From an uncultured Lachnospiraceae bacterium (GTDB lineage Bacteria; Bacillota; Clostridia; Lachnospirales; Lachnospiraceae), in contig CAKSBC010000005.1 of assembly GCA_934438085.1 (NCBI GenBank), forward strand, positions 55,702 through 119,701: DNA of 64,000 nt, written 5' to 3'. Positions 1 through 9,342 of the stretch are shown in pieces. Position 1 is the stretch's first letter. Every line of letters starts with the position of its first letter. Below the pieces are notes generated by a model. That model was given only the letters and a program-made list of their open reading frames with translations, was not told the origin of the DNA and did not search any database. A program made the position numbers and the translations under genes.

Positions 1-1200
1 GAACATTGATGAACATATGATATCATAGCCTGCAAATATAAAATGCACAGCAATTATCCTGAGAGCAAGCGTACCTATAGAATAAAGATTATCCGAAGCA
101 TTAAACAGTCTTAAAAGCGGGCCCGGAAGGAATTCAAATATAAGCATTCCGCACACCATTATTCCTGTCGCATACATTACCGCAAGCTTAAAGGTCTCCT
201 TTATACGATCAGGCTTTCTTGCTCCGAAGTTAAAGGCAATGATAGGAACGACGCCGTTGTTCATTCCGAATATCGGCATGAATACGAAGCTCTGGAGCTT
301 GAAATATATTCCGAATGCCGCCGCAGCTGTGCTTGAAAACTGCAGAAGGATCTTGTTCATTCCGAAGTTCATCACTGATGAGATCGACTGCATTACTATA
401 GACGGAAGTCCTACGGCATATATGGCTTTTATAGTTTCCGACTCAGGCTTAAGATACTTTTTATCGAAATTTATCTCTTTATTAACCTTGAGGTTAAATA
501 TAATAGCAAGGATCGCTGCTATGCACTGACCTGCAACCGTCGCAATAGCCGCACCCTTTGTCCCCATTGCCGGGAAGCCTAAGAGTCCGAATATGAGGAT
601 AGGGTCCATGATTATATTGAAGATAGCACCTGCACCCTGAGTTATCATTGAATAAATGGTTTTGCCTGTAGACTGCAGAAGTCTTTCTCCCGTCATCTGG
701 AAAATAAGTGCGAAGCCGAATGAAAGTACAACATAAATATAGTCAACGCCATACTGTCTGATCTCAGCATCAGCTGTCATAGCTTTATAGAAAGGTCCAC
801 AGATAAACTGACCGAGTACGGCAAATATTACGGCATAGATAATAGCGATCAGAATAGCATTGCCTGCAGTTACATTTACCTCTTCCTGATTCTTCTCACC
901 GAGTTTTCTTGAAAGTCTGGCATTGATACCGACTCCGGTTCCGGCTCCCACAGCTATAAGAAATGACTGGATCGGGAATGCCAATGAAACAGCCGTAAGG
1001 GCATTCTCATTAAGCTGTGCAACGAATATAGAGTCAACTATGTTATAAAGTGCCTGCACCATCATGGACAGCATCATAGGAAGTGACAAGGTCAGCAGCA
1101 GCTTATTGCACGGCATATATCCCATGATGTTCTGCTTTTGTCCTTCAGTCTGTGCAGAAGTATTCATATTATCATTTTCAATATTCTTTTCTCTCTCCAT
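1..1200 (-). CDS. MATE family efflux transporter (3' end outside window)
   Basis: Cation-coupled multidrug/toxin exporter of the MATE family in the cytoplasmic membrane. The frame runs off the left edge, so only the N-terminal 400 residues of a family that is usually about 450 long are visible. The product is a series of hydrophobic helices; residues about 39-57 (SLPMMLSMMVQALYNIVDS) are the typical first MATE helix, and a second internal repeat begins near residue 250. The start at 1200 is chosen for the AGAGAGGAT ribosome site just upstream. It is a single gene, separated from hppA by about 350 bases. The transported substrate cannot be inferred. Family is clear; specificity is not. Confidence 0.88.
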   Translation of the reverse strand, partial: MEREKNIENDNMNTSAQTEGQKQNIMGYMPCNKLLLTLSLPMMLSMMVQALYNIVDSIFVAQLNENALTAVSLAFPIQSFLIAVGAGTGVGINARLSRKLGEKNQEEVNVTAGNAILIAIIYAVIFAVLGQFICGPFYKAMTADAEIRQYGVDYIYVVLSFGFALIFQMTGERLLQSTGKTIYSMITQGAGAIFNIIMDPILIFGLLGFPAMGTKGAAIATVAGQCIAAILAIIFNLKVNKEINFDKKYLKPESETIKAIYAVGLPSIVMQSISSVMNFGMNKILLQFSSTAAAAFGIYFKLQSFVFMPIFGMNNGVVPIIAFNFGARKPDRIKETFKLAVMYATGIMVCGMLIFEFLPGPLLRLFNASDNLYSIGTLALRIIAVHFIFAGYDIICSSMF

Positions 1201-1548
1201 ATATCCTCTCTTCCCCAACATAATACACATGCCAATGGAACTCATGCGTTCGTGATTTTTTAGAGCCCGTTTCTAAGGCATTATTATTTTAAACATCCTT
1301 ATAAGGCTAAGCGTGCCGATCACCCGACAGACATAGGACCGATGCATCGATATCAGCATATAAATGCTTCTATACAGCAGTCCTGCATCCGACGAATTCC
1401 TTTTTCTTTTTTGCGTTTTCGCTATAGTCGCTTACAGATCAAGAATATTCATATAAATGGCTATATGGCAGATATTCATATAAAGAAAAGAATACATGGG
1501 CGTTTATTTTTGCGCCCATGCATTCAATTAAAAATTCTATATGATCAA
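1201..1548. other. Intergenic region between hppA and the MATE gene
   Basis: This stretch of about 350 bases holds the hppA terminator near its right end (1495-1520) and the upstream region of the MATE gene at its left. No promoter with both boxes was convincing. No coding frame with a ribosome site was seen. Confidence 0.5.
1495..1520 (-). terminator. Intrinsic terminator of hppA
   Basis: An 8-bp perfect stem (CATGGGCG at 1495-1502 with CGCCCATG at 1513-1520, 10-base loop) lies 28 bases after the hppA stop. On the minus strand it is followed by the T-rich run TATTCTTTTCTTTAT. Confidence 0.75.
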
Positions 1549-3546
1549 TTATTTGAACATGTTTGTAAGGATTCCGCCGTACTGTGCGATAAGCGGAGCG
1601 AATACAAGTGAAATAACAGTCATAAGCTTGATAAGGATGTTGATAGAAGGTCCTGAAGTATCCTTGAATGGATCACCTACAGTATCACCAACTACTGCAG
1701 CCTTGTGGTTATCTGAACCCTTTCCGCCGAAGTTTCCGTTCTCGATGTACTTCTTAGCGTTATCCCATGCACCACCGGCATTTGAAAGGAAGATAGCCAT
1801 AAGAACACCTGTAACAAGTGCTCCTGCAAGCATTCCGCCGAGTGCCTCTGTTCCGAGAAGAAGTCCCATAGCGATAGGAGCGATAACTGCCATAACACCC
1901 GGACGTACCATCTCTCTGAGAGCTGCTCTTGTTGAGATATCTACACACTTTGTATAGTCAGGCTTTGCCTTCTCTTCCATGATACCAGGGATCTCTCTGA
2001 ACTGACGTCTAACTTCCTCGATCATGCTGTGTGCTGCCTTAGAAACTGAAGACATTGTCCATGCTGAGAATACGAATGGAAGCATACCACCAACGAAAAG
2101 TCCGATGATAACAAGCGGATCCATGATGTTCATGTTTGTAATGTTAGCAACCTCTGCGTATGAAACGAAGAGAGCAAGTGCTGTAAGAGCAGCAGAACCG
2201 ATAGCAAATCCCTTACCCATAGCTGCTGTTGTGTTACCTACAGCATCAAGTGAGTCTGTGATCTCTCTTACGCTCTCATCAAGGTGGCTCATCTCAGCGA
2301 TACCGCCGGCATTATCAGCGATAGGGCCGTAAGCATCAACTGCTACAGTGATACCTGTTGTTGAAAGCATACCTACTGCTGCAAGAGCGATTCCGAATAC
2401 GCCTGCGCAGATGTAAGCAACGAAGATACCTACTGCAACGAAGAGGATAGGAAGTGCTGTTGAAAGCATACCTACTGAAACACCTGTGATGATAACTGTA
2501 GCTGAACCTGTCTCTGAAGACTCTGCGATCTCCTTAACAGAGTTGTAGTCTCCTGAAGTGTAAACCTCAGTGATCTTACCGATAGCAAGACCAACAACAA
2601 GACCGGCAATGATAGCTACAGCAAATCTCATGCTGCCCATAAGGCTCATTGAAAGTGCGATAGATGCAACAAGTACAACTGCTGCTGCGAAATATGATCC
2701 TGTGTTAAGAGCCTTTGCAGGGTTTGATCCCTCTCCGCCCTTAACAAACATTGAACCGATGATAGATGCAATGATTCCTACACCTGCAAGGATAAGAGGG
2801 AAGAATACTGCATTTGGCTGAAGGTATTCAGCTGCGAAAACAAGACCGAGAGTTACAGCAGAAACGATAGCTCCTACATAAGACTCGAAAAGGTCAGCTC
2901 CCATACCTGCAACGTCACCTACGTTATCACCTACGTTATCAGCGATAACAGCAGGGTTACGAGGGTCATCCTCAGGGATACCGGCCTCAACCTTACCTAC
3001 AAGGTCAGCTCCTACGTCAGCAGCCTTGGTATAGATACCGCCGCCTACACGAGCGAAGAGAGCGATTGAAGAAGCTCCGAGTGAGAATCCCATCATAACG
3101 TTTGCATCACCTGTGAGGATGAATACGAGAGATGTTCCTAAAAGACCGAGACCTGCAACGCACATACCCATAACAGAACCACCTCTGAATGCTACGTTCA
3201 GAGCCTTTGTCATTCCGCCTTCTTTTGCTGCGTTAGCAGTTCTTACGTTTGCCTTTGTTGCTACGTTCATTCCTACGTATCCGGCAAGAACTGAGAAGAG
3301 AGCACCTGCTACAAAGCAGATAGCTGTGATCCAGCTGATACCGAGACCGATGCAGATGAAAAGTACTGCTACAAAAATAACAAGTACTCTGTACTCTGCA
3401 AACAGGAATGCCTTTGCTCCGCCATGGATAGCATCAGCAAGTTCTGCCATCCTGTCTGTTCCTACAGACTGCTTTGTTACGTATGATGCCATTGCAAATG
3501 CAAACACCAGTGCGCAGACAGCAGCTGCAACTGAAAAATAAGCCAT
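1549..3546 (-). CDS. hppA: K+-stimulated membrane-bound pyrophosphatase (H+ or Na+ pump)
   Basis: Hydrolyses cytoplasmic pyrophosphate and uses the energy to pump H+ or Na+ across the membrane. 665 residues, about 16 membrane helices, normal length for the family. The substrate-binding stretch (GGIYTKAADVGADLVGKVE near residues 168-187, then DNVGDNVGDVAGMGADLFE near 203-221) and the C-terminal GDTVGDPFKDTSGPS are intact. In the motif near residue 437, GNTTAAMGKG, the two positions that are Lys and Thr in K+-independent enzymes are Ala and Gly, so this is the K+-requiring class. Whether it pumps Na+ or H+ cannot be settled by reading. AAGGAGAAAAGGAA precedes the start. Single-gene unit with its own terminator and structured leader. 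Confidence 0.95.
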   Translation of the reverse strand: MAYFSVAAAVCALVFAFAMASYVTKQSVGTDRMAELADAIHGGAKAFLFAEYRVLVIFVAVLFICIGLGISWITAICFVAGALFSVLAGYVGMNVATKANVRTANAAKEGGMTKALNVAFRGGSVMGMCVAGLGLLGTSLVFILTGDANVMMGFSLGASSIALFARVGGGIYTKAADVGADLVGKVEAGIPEDDPRNPAVIADNVGDNVGDVAGMGADLFESYVGAIVSAVTLGLVFAAEYLQPNAVFFPLILAGVGIIASIIGSMFVKGGEGSNPAKALNTGSYFAAAVVLVASIALSMSLMGSMRFAVAIIAGLVVGLAIGKITEVYTSGDYNSVKEIAESSETGSATVIITGVSVGMLSTALPILFVAVGIFVAYICAGVFGIALAAVGMLSTTGITVAVDAYGPIADNAGGIAEMSHLDESVREITDSLDAVGNTTAAMGKGFAIGSAALTALALFVSYAEVANITNMNIMDPLVIIGLFVGGMLPFVFSAWTMSSVSKAAHSMIEEVRRQFREIPGIMEEKAKPDYTKCVDISTRAALREMVRPGVMAVIAPIAMGLLLGTEALGGMLAGALVTGVLMAIFLSNAGGAWDNAKKYIENGNFGGKGSDNHKAAVVGDTVGDPFKDTSGPSINILIKLMTVISLVFAPLIAQYGGILTNMFK

Positions 3547-3599
3547 TTCCTTTTCTCCTTAAAAATATAATACAACTTGGAAAATACATGTGTCCTGCA

Positions 3600-3696
3600 A
3601 AACACGGCTTAAGTGTTTCGCACAAAAACATGCATGGACATAAGCCCATACATGTAAGCACCTAAACTATTTTACACAAAAAAACAATTTTGAAAA
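3600..3696 (-). promoter_or_regulatory. Putative hppA promoter and structured leader
   Basis: On the minus strand TTTTCA (rc 3691-3696), 16 bases, TAAAAT (rc 3669-3674) is a plausible promoter. The roughly 115-base leader then holds two inverted repeats: an imperfect 12-bp one around ACATGTATGG/CCATGCATGT, and AAACAC/GTGTTT (3600-3605 with 3613-3618). No known riboswitch consensus was recognised, including fluoride. Confidence 0.35.
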
Positions 3697-3769
3697 CCCA
3701 AAAATGAAAAAACTATGAATTTTTGTGTTTTTTTTATAACAATCTGCTGTAAAATTGCACTTTTTTGAG

Positions 3770-5149
3770 TTATATCATTTCCTCAGGCTTGAATACTTCG
3801 TCAAATTTCTCCTCTGTAAGGAAGCCAAGCTTAAGGCAGGCTTCCTTTAATGATATGTTTTCCTTATATGCAAGCTTCGCTGTCTTTGCCGCATTTTCAT
3901 ATCCTATATAAGGATTTAATGCAGTTACGAGCATCAGCGAGTTATAAAGATTATGATGCATCTTCTCACGGTTTGCCTTAATGCCTACAGCACAGTTATT
4001 GTTGAAGGATGTAAGAGAATCAGCTATAAGTCTTGCCGACTGTATGAAATTATATGCTGTCACAGGCATAAATACATTTAGTTCAAAATTACCCTGACTT
4101 GCCGCCATTCCTATGGCAGCATCATTTCCCATTACCTGTACCGCTACCATAGTCATCTGTTCACACTGTGTAGGATTGACCTTGCCCGGCATGATGGATG
4201 AGCCCGGCTCATTTTCAGGGATAAAGATCTCTCCCAATCCGTCTCTCGGACCCGAAGCCAGCCATCTGACATCATTGGCTATCTTCATCATGTCAGCTGC
4301 AAGCGCTTTAAGAGCACCGTGAGCAAATACTATCTCATCCTTTGATGTAAGAGCATGGAACTTATTGGCTGCAGTCACAAAGGACTTTCCTGTAAGCTCA
4401 GATATCTTTTCTGCAACTAATGTATCAAAGCCTTCAGGAGCATTGAGTCCGGTTCCTACCGCAGTTCCGCCGAGTGCAAGCTCGCTAAGCGGCTTTATAG
4501 CTGCCGCTACAAGCTCTCTGTCACGCTCAAGGCTTGATCTCCAGCCCGATATTTCCTGTGAAAAGCTTATCGGAGTGGCATCCTGAAGGTGAGTACGGCC
4601 GGATTTAACTATGCCGTCATTTTCAGCTTCAAGTCTCCTCATTGTAGTTATAAGCAGATCCAGTGCCGGAAGCACCTTATCATTAAGGACAGTTACAGCA
4701 GCTATATGCATTGCCGTAGGATAAGTATCATTGGAAGACTGTGACATATTGACGTCATCATTCGGATGCAGAAGCTTTTTGCCTGCGATCTCATTTCCCC
4801 TGTTAGCTATGACCTCGTTGGCATTCATATTGGACTGTGTGCCTGAGCCGGTCTGCCATACCACGAGAGGAAAATGTTCCATAAGCTTTCCTTCAGCAAC
4901 CTCGCCTGCAGCTTTTTTTATAGCCTCTGATTTTTCCGCTGTCATCTTCTCCGGGCGAAGCTTGGCATTTGCCATTGCTGCAGCCGCCTTCAGTATTCCG
5001 AAGGCATGTATTATTTCCTCCGGCATGGTCTCATGGCCTACTCCTATGCGGAAATTATTGCGGCTTCTTTCTGTCTGAGCTCCCCAGTATTTATCGGCAG
5101 GAACCTTTACCTCACCCATAGAATCATGTTCGATACGATATTCTTCCAT
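3770..5149 (-). CDS. fumC: Class II fumarate hydratase
   Basis: Iron-independent fumarase that interconverts fumarate and L-malate. 459 residues, normal for FumC. Visible motifs are GSGTQSNMN at about 101-109, GRTHLQDATP at about 184-193 with the conserved His, and the lyase signature GSSIMPGKVNP at 316-326 on the flexible catalytic loop. The superfamily also contains aspartase and argininosuccinate lyase, but the SGSGTQSNMNANEV and MPGKVNPTQCEQ wording fits fumarase. The ribosome site GGAGGG sits 8 bases before ATG 5149. It lies downstream of malic enzyme on the same strand, separated by a 32-bp repeat array, so the two malate enzymes are probably co-transcribed. Confidence 0.95.
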   Translation of the reverse strand: MEEYRIEHDSMGEVKVPADKYWGAQTERSRNNFRIGVGHETMPEEIIHAFGILKAAAAMANAKLRPEKMTAEKSEAIKKAAGEVAEGKLMEHFPLVVWQTGSGTQSNMNANEVIANRGNEIAGKKLLHPNDDVNMSQSSNDTYPTAMHIAAVTVLNDKVLPALDLLITTMRRLEAENDGIVKSGRTHLQDATPISFSQEISGWRSSLERDRELVAAAIKPLSELALGGTAVGTGLNAPEGFDTLVAEKISELTGKSFVTAANKFHALTSKDEIVFAHGALKALAADMMKIANDVRWLASGPRDGLGEIFIPENEPGSSIMPGKVNPTQCEQMTMVAVQVMGNDAAIGMAASQGNFELNVFMPVTAYNFIQSARLIADSLTSFNNNCAVGIKANREKMHHNLYNSLMLVTALNPYIGYENAAKTAKLAYKENISLKEACLKLGFLTEEKFDEVFKPEEMI

Positions 5150-5167
5150 TTCATGCCCTCCGAATTG

Positions 5168-5262
5168 TCAAGCTGCAGCTGCAGCTGATTTCTTGATTAT
5201 CAAGCCGCATCTACAGCTGATTTCTTAGTCATCAAGCCGCAGCCGCAGCTGATATCTGATTA
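5168..5262 (-). repeat. Three tandem copies of a 32-bp imperfect repeat
   Basis: Three units occupy 5168-5199, 5200-5231 and 5232-5262. Each begins TCAAGC(T/C)GCA and contains CAGCTGAT. The third overlaps the stop codon of the malic enzyme gene. Copies differ at several positions, so the array is not brand new. It fills the gap between the malic enzyme gene and fumC. Confidence 0.85.
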
Positions 5263-6435
5263 TATGCGAGCAACTCCGCTTTCTCTTGCGGCCTCCTCAA
5301 CAGCCTTTGCAACCGCATTCTTAACTCTCGGATCAAAAGCCTTTGGAAGTATGTAGTCTGCATTTAATTCTTCATCTGAAATAAGTCCTGCAAGCGCCTT
5401 AGCTGCTGCGATCTTCATAGCATCATTTATATCGCTCGCTCTGCAGTCAAGCGCACCTCTGAAGATGCCCGGGAATGCAAGTACATTATTGACCTGATTA
5501 GGATAATCGCTTCGGCCTGTGGCAACGACCTTTGCTCCTCCGGCCTTTGCATCCTCTGGGAATATCTCAGGTGTAGGATTTGCGCAGGCAAATATGATCG
5601 CATCCTTTGCCATAGTCGCAACGATCTCAGTTGTAAGCATATTAGGTGCCGATACTCCTATAAATGCATCGGCTCCCTTTATAACCTCTGCAAGAGTGCC
5701 CTTTTCCATGCCGCGGTTTGTAAGCTTAGCTATCTCTTCCTTGACAGGATTCATATTATCTGGACGGCCCTCGTAGATAGCGCCCTTTCTGTCGCAAAGA
5801 ATAACATTCTTAAGACCTGCAGAAACTAAAAGCTTGGTTATAGCTATAGCTGCAGCTCCTGCCCCGTTGACCACAAGCTTGATCTCATCCAGCTTCTTTC
5901 CTACTACCTTTAATGCATTCATAAGTGCAGCCAGTGAAATAACTGCTGTTCCGTGCTGGTCATCATGGAAAATAGGAATATCACAGCGCTCCTTAAGCTT
6001 TTTCTCGATCTCAAAGCAGCGCGGTGCGGCGATATCCTCAAGGTTAACTCCTCCAAATGAACCTGCGAGCAGTGCGACTGTGTTGACGATCTCATCAACA
6101 TCCTTTGAACGCACGCAAAGAGGTATTGCATCAACTCCGCCAAAGGCCTTGAAAAGCACACATTTTCCTTCCATAACCGGCATTCCTGCTTCCGGACCGA
6201 TATCTCCTAAGCCAAGAACGGCTGTTCCGTCAGTCACAACAGCCACAGTATTCCATCTGCGTGTAAGCTCATAGCTCTTATTCACATCCTTCTGTATCTC
6301 AAGACAAGGCTGTGCAACACCCGGTGTATATGCAAGTGAAAGCGCCTCACTGCTGTCTACAGAGGCTCTCGGTGTAACCTCAAGCTTTCCCTTCCACTCA
6401 TAATGCTTCTTCAGAGATTCCTCAGCGTAGTTCAT
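5260..6435 (-). CDS. NAD(P)-dependent malic enzyme
   Basis: Oxidative decarboxylation of L-malate to pyruvate and CO2 with reduction of NAD(P)+. 391 residues, the short single-module bacterial form without the phosphotransacetylase-like C-terminal domain of E. coli MaeB. The catalytic Tyr region LAYTPGVAQPC is at 34-44, the metal-binding FHDDQHGTA at 156-164, and the dinucleotide-binding NGAGAAAIA at 190-198. Ribosome site AAAGGAG precedes ATG 6435. The neighbours fumC (malate supply), pyruvate kinase and lrgAB suggest a local pyruvate/malate module. Cofactor preference is not readable. The stop codon lies inside the last copy of the 32-bp repeat. Confidence 0.93.
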   Translation of the reverse strand: MNYAEESLKKHYEWKGKLEVTPRASVDSSEALSLAYTPGVAQPCLEIQKDVNKSYELTRRWNTVAVVTDGTAVLGLGDIGPEAGMPVMEGKCVLFKAFGGVDAIPLCVRSKDVDEIVNTVALLAGSFGGVNLEDIAAPRCFEIEKKLKERCDIPIFHDDQHGTAVISLAALMNALKVVGKKLDEIKLVVNGAGAAAIAITKLLVSAGLKNVILCDRKGAIYEGRPDNMNPVKEEIAKLTNRGMEKGTLAEVIKGADAFIGVSAPNMLTTEIVATMAKDAIIFACANPTPEIFPEDAKAGGAKVVATGRSDYPNQVNNVLAFPGIFRGALDCRASDINDAMKIAAAKALAGLISDEELNADYILPKAFDPRVKNAVAKAVEEAARESGVARI

Positions 6436-6530
6436 CTATTACTCCTTTCAATGATCGGCAGTACCAATACTCAAATTTAATTAATTCATATCTTATATAT
6501 TTTATAGTAAAAGTCCCTGATATTACAATA

Positions 6531-6561
6531 CAGGCAGAGTCCTTTTAAAGCACTCCGCCTG
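6531..6561 (-). terminator. Hairpin after lrgB
   Basis: CAGGCAGAGT (6531-6540) pairs with ACTCCGCCTG (6552-6561) with one mismatch. It lies 27 bases past the lrgB stop. The T-run is better on the plus strand (CATTTTTATTT) than on the minus strand, so it may be a processed 3' end or a weak terminator. Confidence 0.5.
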
Positions 6562-6587
6562 CATTTTTATTTAAGCAATATTACTAA

Positions 6588-7292
6588 TTAATAAAGTCCC
6601 GCAAATACTACCATAGTGATGACCGTCATAAGACCGGCTACAGCTATAGAAAGTCCTGCCATTGCTCCCTCTATCTCTCCCATCTCAAGAGCCTTTGCCG
6701 TACCTAAGGCATGTGATGCAGTACCTATACCGATTCCTCTTGCAACCGGCTCTGTTATCCTGAACAGCCTGCATACCGGGACCGCAACAACATTTCCGGT
6801 TATTCCGCTTACTACTATTCCTGCTACTGCGATAGATACATAGCCCTTATACTGCTCCGCAAGCGCCATTCCCATAGCAGTAGTTATCGCATGAGGAAGC
6901 AGCGTTACATATTCGGTGTGGCTGAATTTAAATATAATGGCAAATATCAGCAGTGTTAAGCCTGTTGTCAAAACTCCCGACAGTATTCCGAGAAGGATAG
7001 CCAGATAGTTCTTCTTAAGTGCTTCAAACTGCTCATAAAGCAGTATAGCAAGGCTTATAGTCGCAAGATTAAGAAAATATGATACATACTTTCCTCCCTG
7101 ATTATATGCCTCATAGTCTATATTGAATATTTTCAAAAATGCTATACATATAAGAAGTCCGACAAGGATAGGATTAAAAAGTATAAAGCCGGTTTTTTTC
7201 TGCAGCCAGCGACCGAACATGAATGCACCTATTGTAAGTGCAGCACCGAAATAGGCTGAGCTTAAGAAAATTTCATTCATAGTCTCATTCAT
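6588..7292 (-). CDS. lrgB: LrgB family membrane protein
   Basis: Integral membrane partner of LrgA. In staphylococci the pair was named as a holin/antiholin-like modulator of murein hydrolases; in streptococci and Bacillus the family has been linked to pyruvate uptake or exchange. 234 residues, mostly hydrophobic helices, with the family stretch LLPHAITTAMGMALAEQ near 131-147 and GIGIGTASHALGTAKALEMG near 185-204. It overlaps the end of lrgA by 8 bases, so translation is coupled. The ribosome site AAAGGAGG lies inside the lrgA end. Its position between malic enzyme and pyruvate kinase makes a pyruvate-transport role attractive, which is an inference from context. Confidence 0.88.
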   Translation of the reverse strand: MNETMNEIFLSSAYFGAALTIGAFMFGRWLQKKTGFILFNPILVGLLICIAFLKIFNIDYEAYNQGGKYVSYFLNLATISLAILLYEQFEALKKNYLAILLGILSGVLTTGLTLLIFAIIFKFSHTEYVTLLPHAITTAMGMALAEQYKGYVSIAVAGIVVSGITGNVVAVPVCRLFRITEPVARGIGIGTASHALGTAKALEMGEIEGAMAGLSIAVAGLMTVITMVVFAGLY

Positions 7293-7653
7293 TGCTGCTG
7301 CCTCCTTTTTTAGTACATCTTATAATGAACTGTGTAACTCTGCCGGAAACAGCCATAACTATGACTGTAGATACCATGCAGACAATAATATATTTAATTA
7401 TTGAATCCTTGACCTCGCTCCATATAACAATAAGACCTACTCCCGCAGGAACAAACATTATCGGCTGAATATCTATAAGAAATCTTGCCGCGTCCTTTAT
7501 GGCATCCAGCTTCAGAAGTCCTGTAAAAAGCAGGAAGAACAATATAACTATTCCGTAGATACAAGTTGGGATCGGTGCCGGAATGATTGCGTTAAGCAGC
7601 TCCGATATAAAGCCGATAATAAGGATAATTAGATACTGACTGATGTACTTCAT
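7285..7653 (-). CDS. lrgA: LrgA/CidA family membrane protein
   Basis: Small four-helix membrane protein of 122 residues, the holin-like partner of LrgB. The family pattern is visible: an N-terminal helix, the loop with PAPIPTCIYGIVILFF near 25-40, then VPAGVGLIVIW near 67-77. First gene of the two-gene unit; the start at 7653 follows AAAGGGG. No LytS/LytR two-component pair, the usual regulator in staphylococci, is present in the window. Confidence 0.87.
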   Translation of the reverse strand: MKYISQYLIILIIGFISELLNAIIPAPIPTCIYGIVILFFLLFTGLLKLDAIKDAARFLIDIQPIMFVPAGVGLIVIWSEVKDSIIKYIIVCMVSTVIVMAVSGRVTQFIIRCTKKGGSSNE

Positions 7654-7762
7654 GTAAAATAACCCCTTTGTTTTATAGTCGGGCTTCCCCTCACCGCCAT
7701 AACGATATCAGATAAAGCGCCTGACGATAATGCCGGCAGCTGTTAATGATATACGTATAACA

Positions 7763-7794
7763 AAAGTCCGTGTGAATGATAACACACGGACTTT
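7763..7794 (-). terminator. Intrinsic terminator between pyk and lrgA
   Basis: A perfect 12-bp stem (AAAGTCCGTGTG at 7763-7774 with CACACGGACTTT at 7783-7794) has an 8-base loop and continues into TTTTG on the minus strand. It separates pyruvate kinase from lrgAB. Confidence 0.85.
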
Positions 7795-7917
7795 ACTACA
7801 AATTGTATACATTTTCAATATTTCAGCTCTGCAAATCTTTGCCGAAAATTAATTTTGGCAAAACGAACAAATTAAAGCTGTATTTTTCACGTTGAGCTGT
7901 ATTTATCTTCTGCTTAT

Positions 7918-9342
7918 TTACATCCTGTCAGCTGTCATAACTCTGATAGTATTGGTCCTTGAGGAATTTCCTAAAGGAAGTCCTGCTGTAAGCACTGCAG
8001 GTTTGCCAATGCGTACAAAGCCTGTGCCGATAGCCTTGTTGAAGGCGCTGTCGAACAGCATATCAGAATCCTCGATGTGCTCAAGCATCTGCGGTGTAAC
8101 ACCCCATACAAGATTGAGCTGATAGTAGGTCTTTTCACTCGGAGTGCAGCCGACTATCGGGCATGACGGCTTATACTTTGATATCATTCTTGCCGTATAT
8201 CCTGACTGTGTTACGGTTATGATCGCATCTGCCTTGATGTCTATGGCTGTAAGTCCGCTTGCATGAGAGATTGCATTTGTCACGCTGTCATTAAAATCAT
8301 GCTGTGTCTCTCTGAAACGCTTCTCATAATCGATATCGCCCTCAGTATATTCAGCGATGTCTGCCATGGTCTTAACTGCCTCGACAGGATACTTGCCGGC
8401 AGCAGTCTCTCCCGAAAGCATGATAGCGCCTGTACCGTCATAAATCGCATTGGCAACGTCTGTAGCCTCAGCTCTTGTAGGTCTAGGATTATGTATCATA
8501 GAATCCAGCATCTGTGTAGCTGTAATAACTATCTTGCCAGCTGCCGTAGCCTTCTTGATGATAAGCTTCTGAATAGCAGGGATCTCTCTGATAGGGATCT
8601 CAACGCCGAGATCGCCTCTCGCTACCATGATTCCGTCAGCAACAGCCAATATCTCATCGATATTTCTTACACCCTCACGGTTTTCGATCTTAGCTATGAT
8701 AGCTGTATTTTCTCCGTGATGCTCCTTAAGCAGGAACTTAAGCTCCTTCACGTCATCTGCACATCTTACAAAGGATGCCGCAATAAAATCAATACCGTTT
8801 TCTATACCGAATATAATGTCACTTCTGTCCTTGTCACTGACAAAAGGAAGTCCGAGGCTTACATCAGGTACATTTACACCCTTATGATTGGAAATGACAC
8901 CGCCGTTCATGACCTTGCAGTTGATGTCGTGTCCTACTACCGATTTAACCTTAAGCTCGACCTGGCCGTCATCGATAAGAATAATGCTTCCCGGTCTTAC
9001 GTCTCTGTATAAATGCTCATAGGTTATAGCAACCCTTGTCTCATCTCCGAGAATGTCATCCGTTGTTAATGTAAAGTCCTGCCCGTAATTAAGCTCAACC
9101 TTATCATTTTCAAAATCCTTTAATCTGATTTCAGGTCCGCTCGTATCAAGCATAAGCGCTATAGGCAGTCTGAGCTGCTCACGCATAGTCTTGATCCTGT
9201 TTATTGTCTCCAAATGAGATTCATGTGTTCCGTGAGAAAAATTAAGTCTCGCAACATTCATTCCGTTGAGCATAAGTGCTCTTAAAACATCATCTGATGC
9301 TGTTGCCGGGCCCATAGTACATACTATTTTTGTTCTTCTCAT
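7918..9342 (-). CDS. pyk: Pyruvate kinase
   Basis: Converts phosphoenolpyruvate and ADP to pyruvate and ATP, the last step of glycolysis. 474 residues: the TIM-barrel A domain with inserted B domain, then the C-terminal regulatory domain. It lacks the extra PEP-utiliser domain of the 585-residue Bacillus enzymes. Motifs include RTKIVCTMGPA at the N-terminus, the active-site IAKIENREGVRN near 218-229, MVARGDLGVEIP near 239-250 and ITATQMLDSM near 273-282. ATG 9342 follows GAAAGGAGAG. Transcribed alone, with a terminator downstream and a possible promoter at 9430-9459. Confidence 0.96.
   Translation of the reverse strand: MRRTKIVCTMGPATASDDVLRALMLNGMNVARLNFSHGTHESHLETINRIKTMREQLRLPIALMLDTSGPEIRLKDFENDKVELNYGQDFTLTTDDILGDETRVAITYEHLYRDVRPGSIILIDDGQVELKVKSVVGHDINCKVMNGGVISNHKGVNVPDVSLGLPFVSDKDRSDIIFGIENGIDFIAASFVRCADDVKELKFLLKEHHGENTAIIAKIENREGVRNIDEILAVADGIMVARGDLGVEIPIREIPAIQKLIIKKATAAGKIVITATQMLDSMIHNPRPTRAEATDVANAIYDGTGAIMLSGETAAGKYPVEAVKTMADIAEYTEGDIDYEKRFRETQHDFNDSVTNAISHASGLTAIDIKADAIITVTQSGYTARMISKYKPSCPIVGCTPSEKTYYQLNLVWGVTPQMLEHIEDSDMLFDSAFNKAIGTGFVRIGKPAVLTAGLPLGNSSRTNTIRVMTADRM

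Noticed and set aside
5168..5262. CRISPR array
   Set aside because: The 32-bp units are contiguous with no spacers.
8263..9012. Open frame antisense to pyruvate kinase
   Set aside because: Shadow of a certain gene; no ribosome site or domain.
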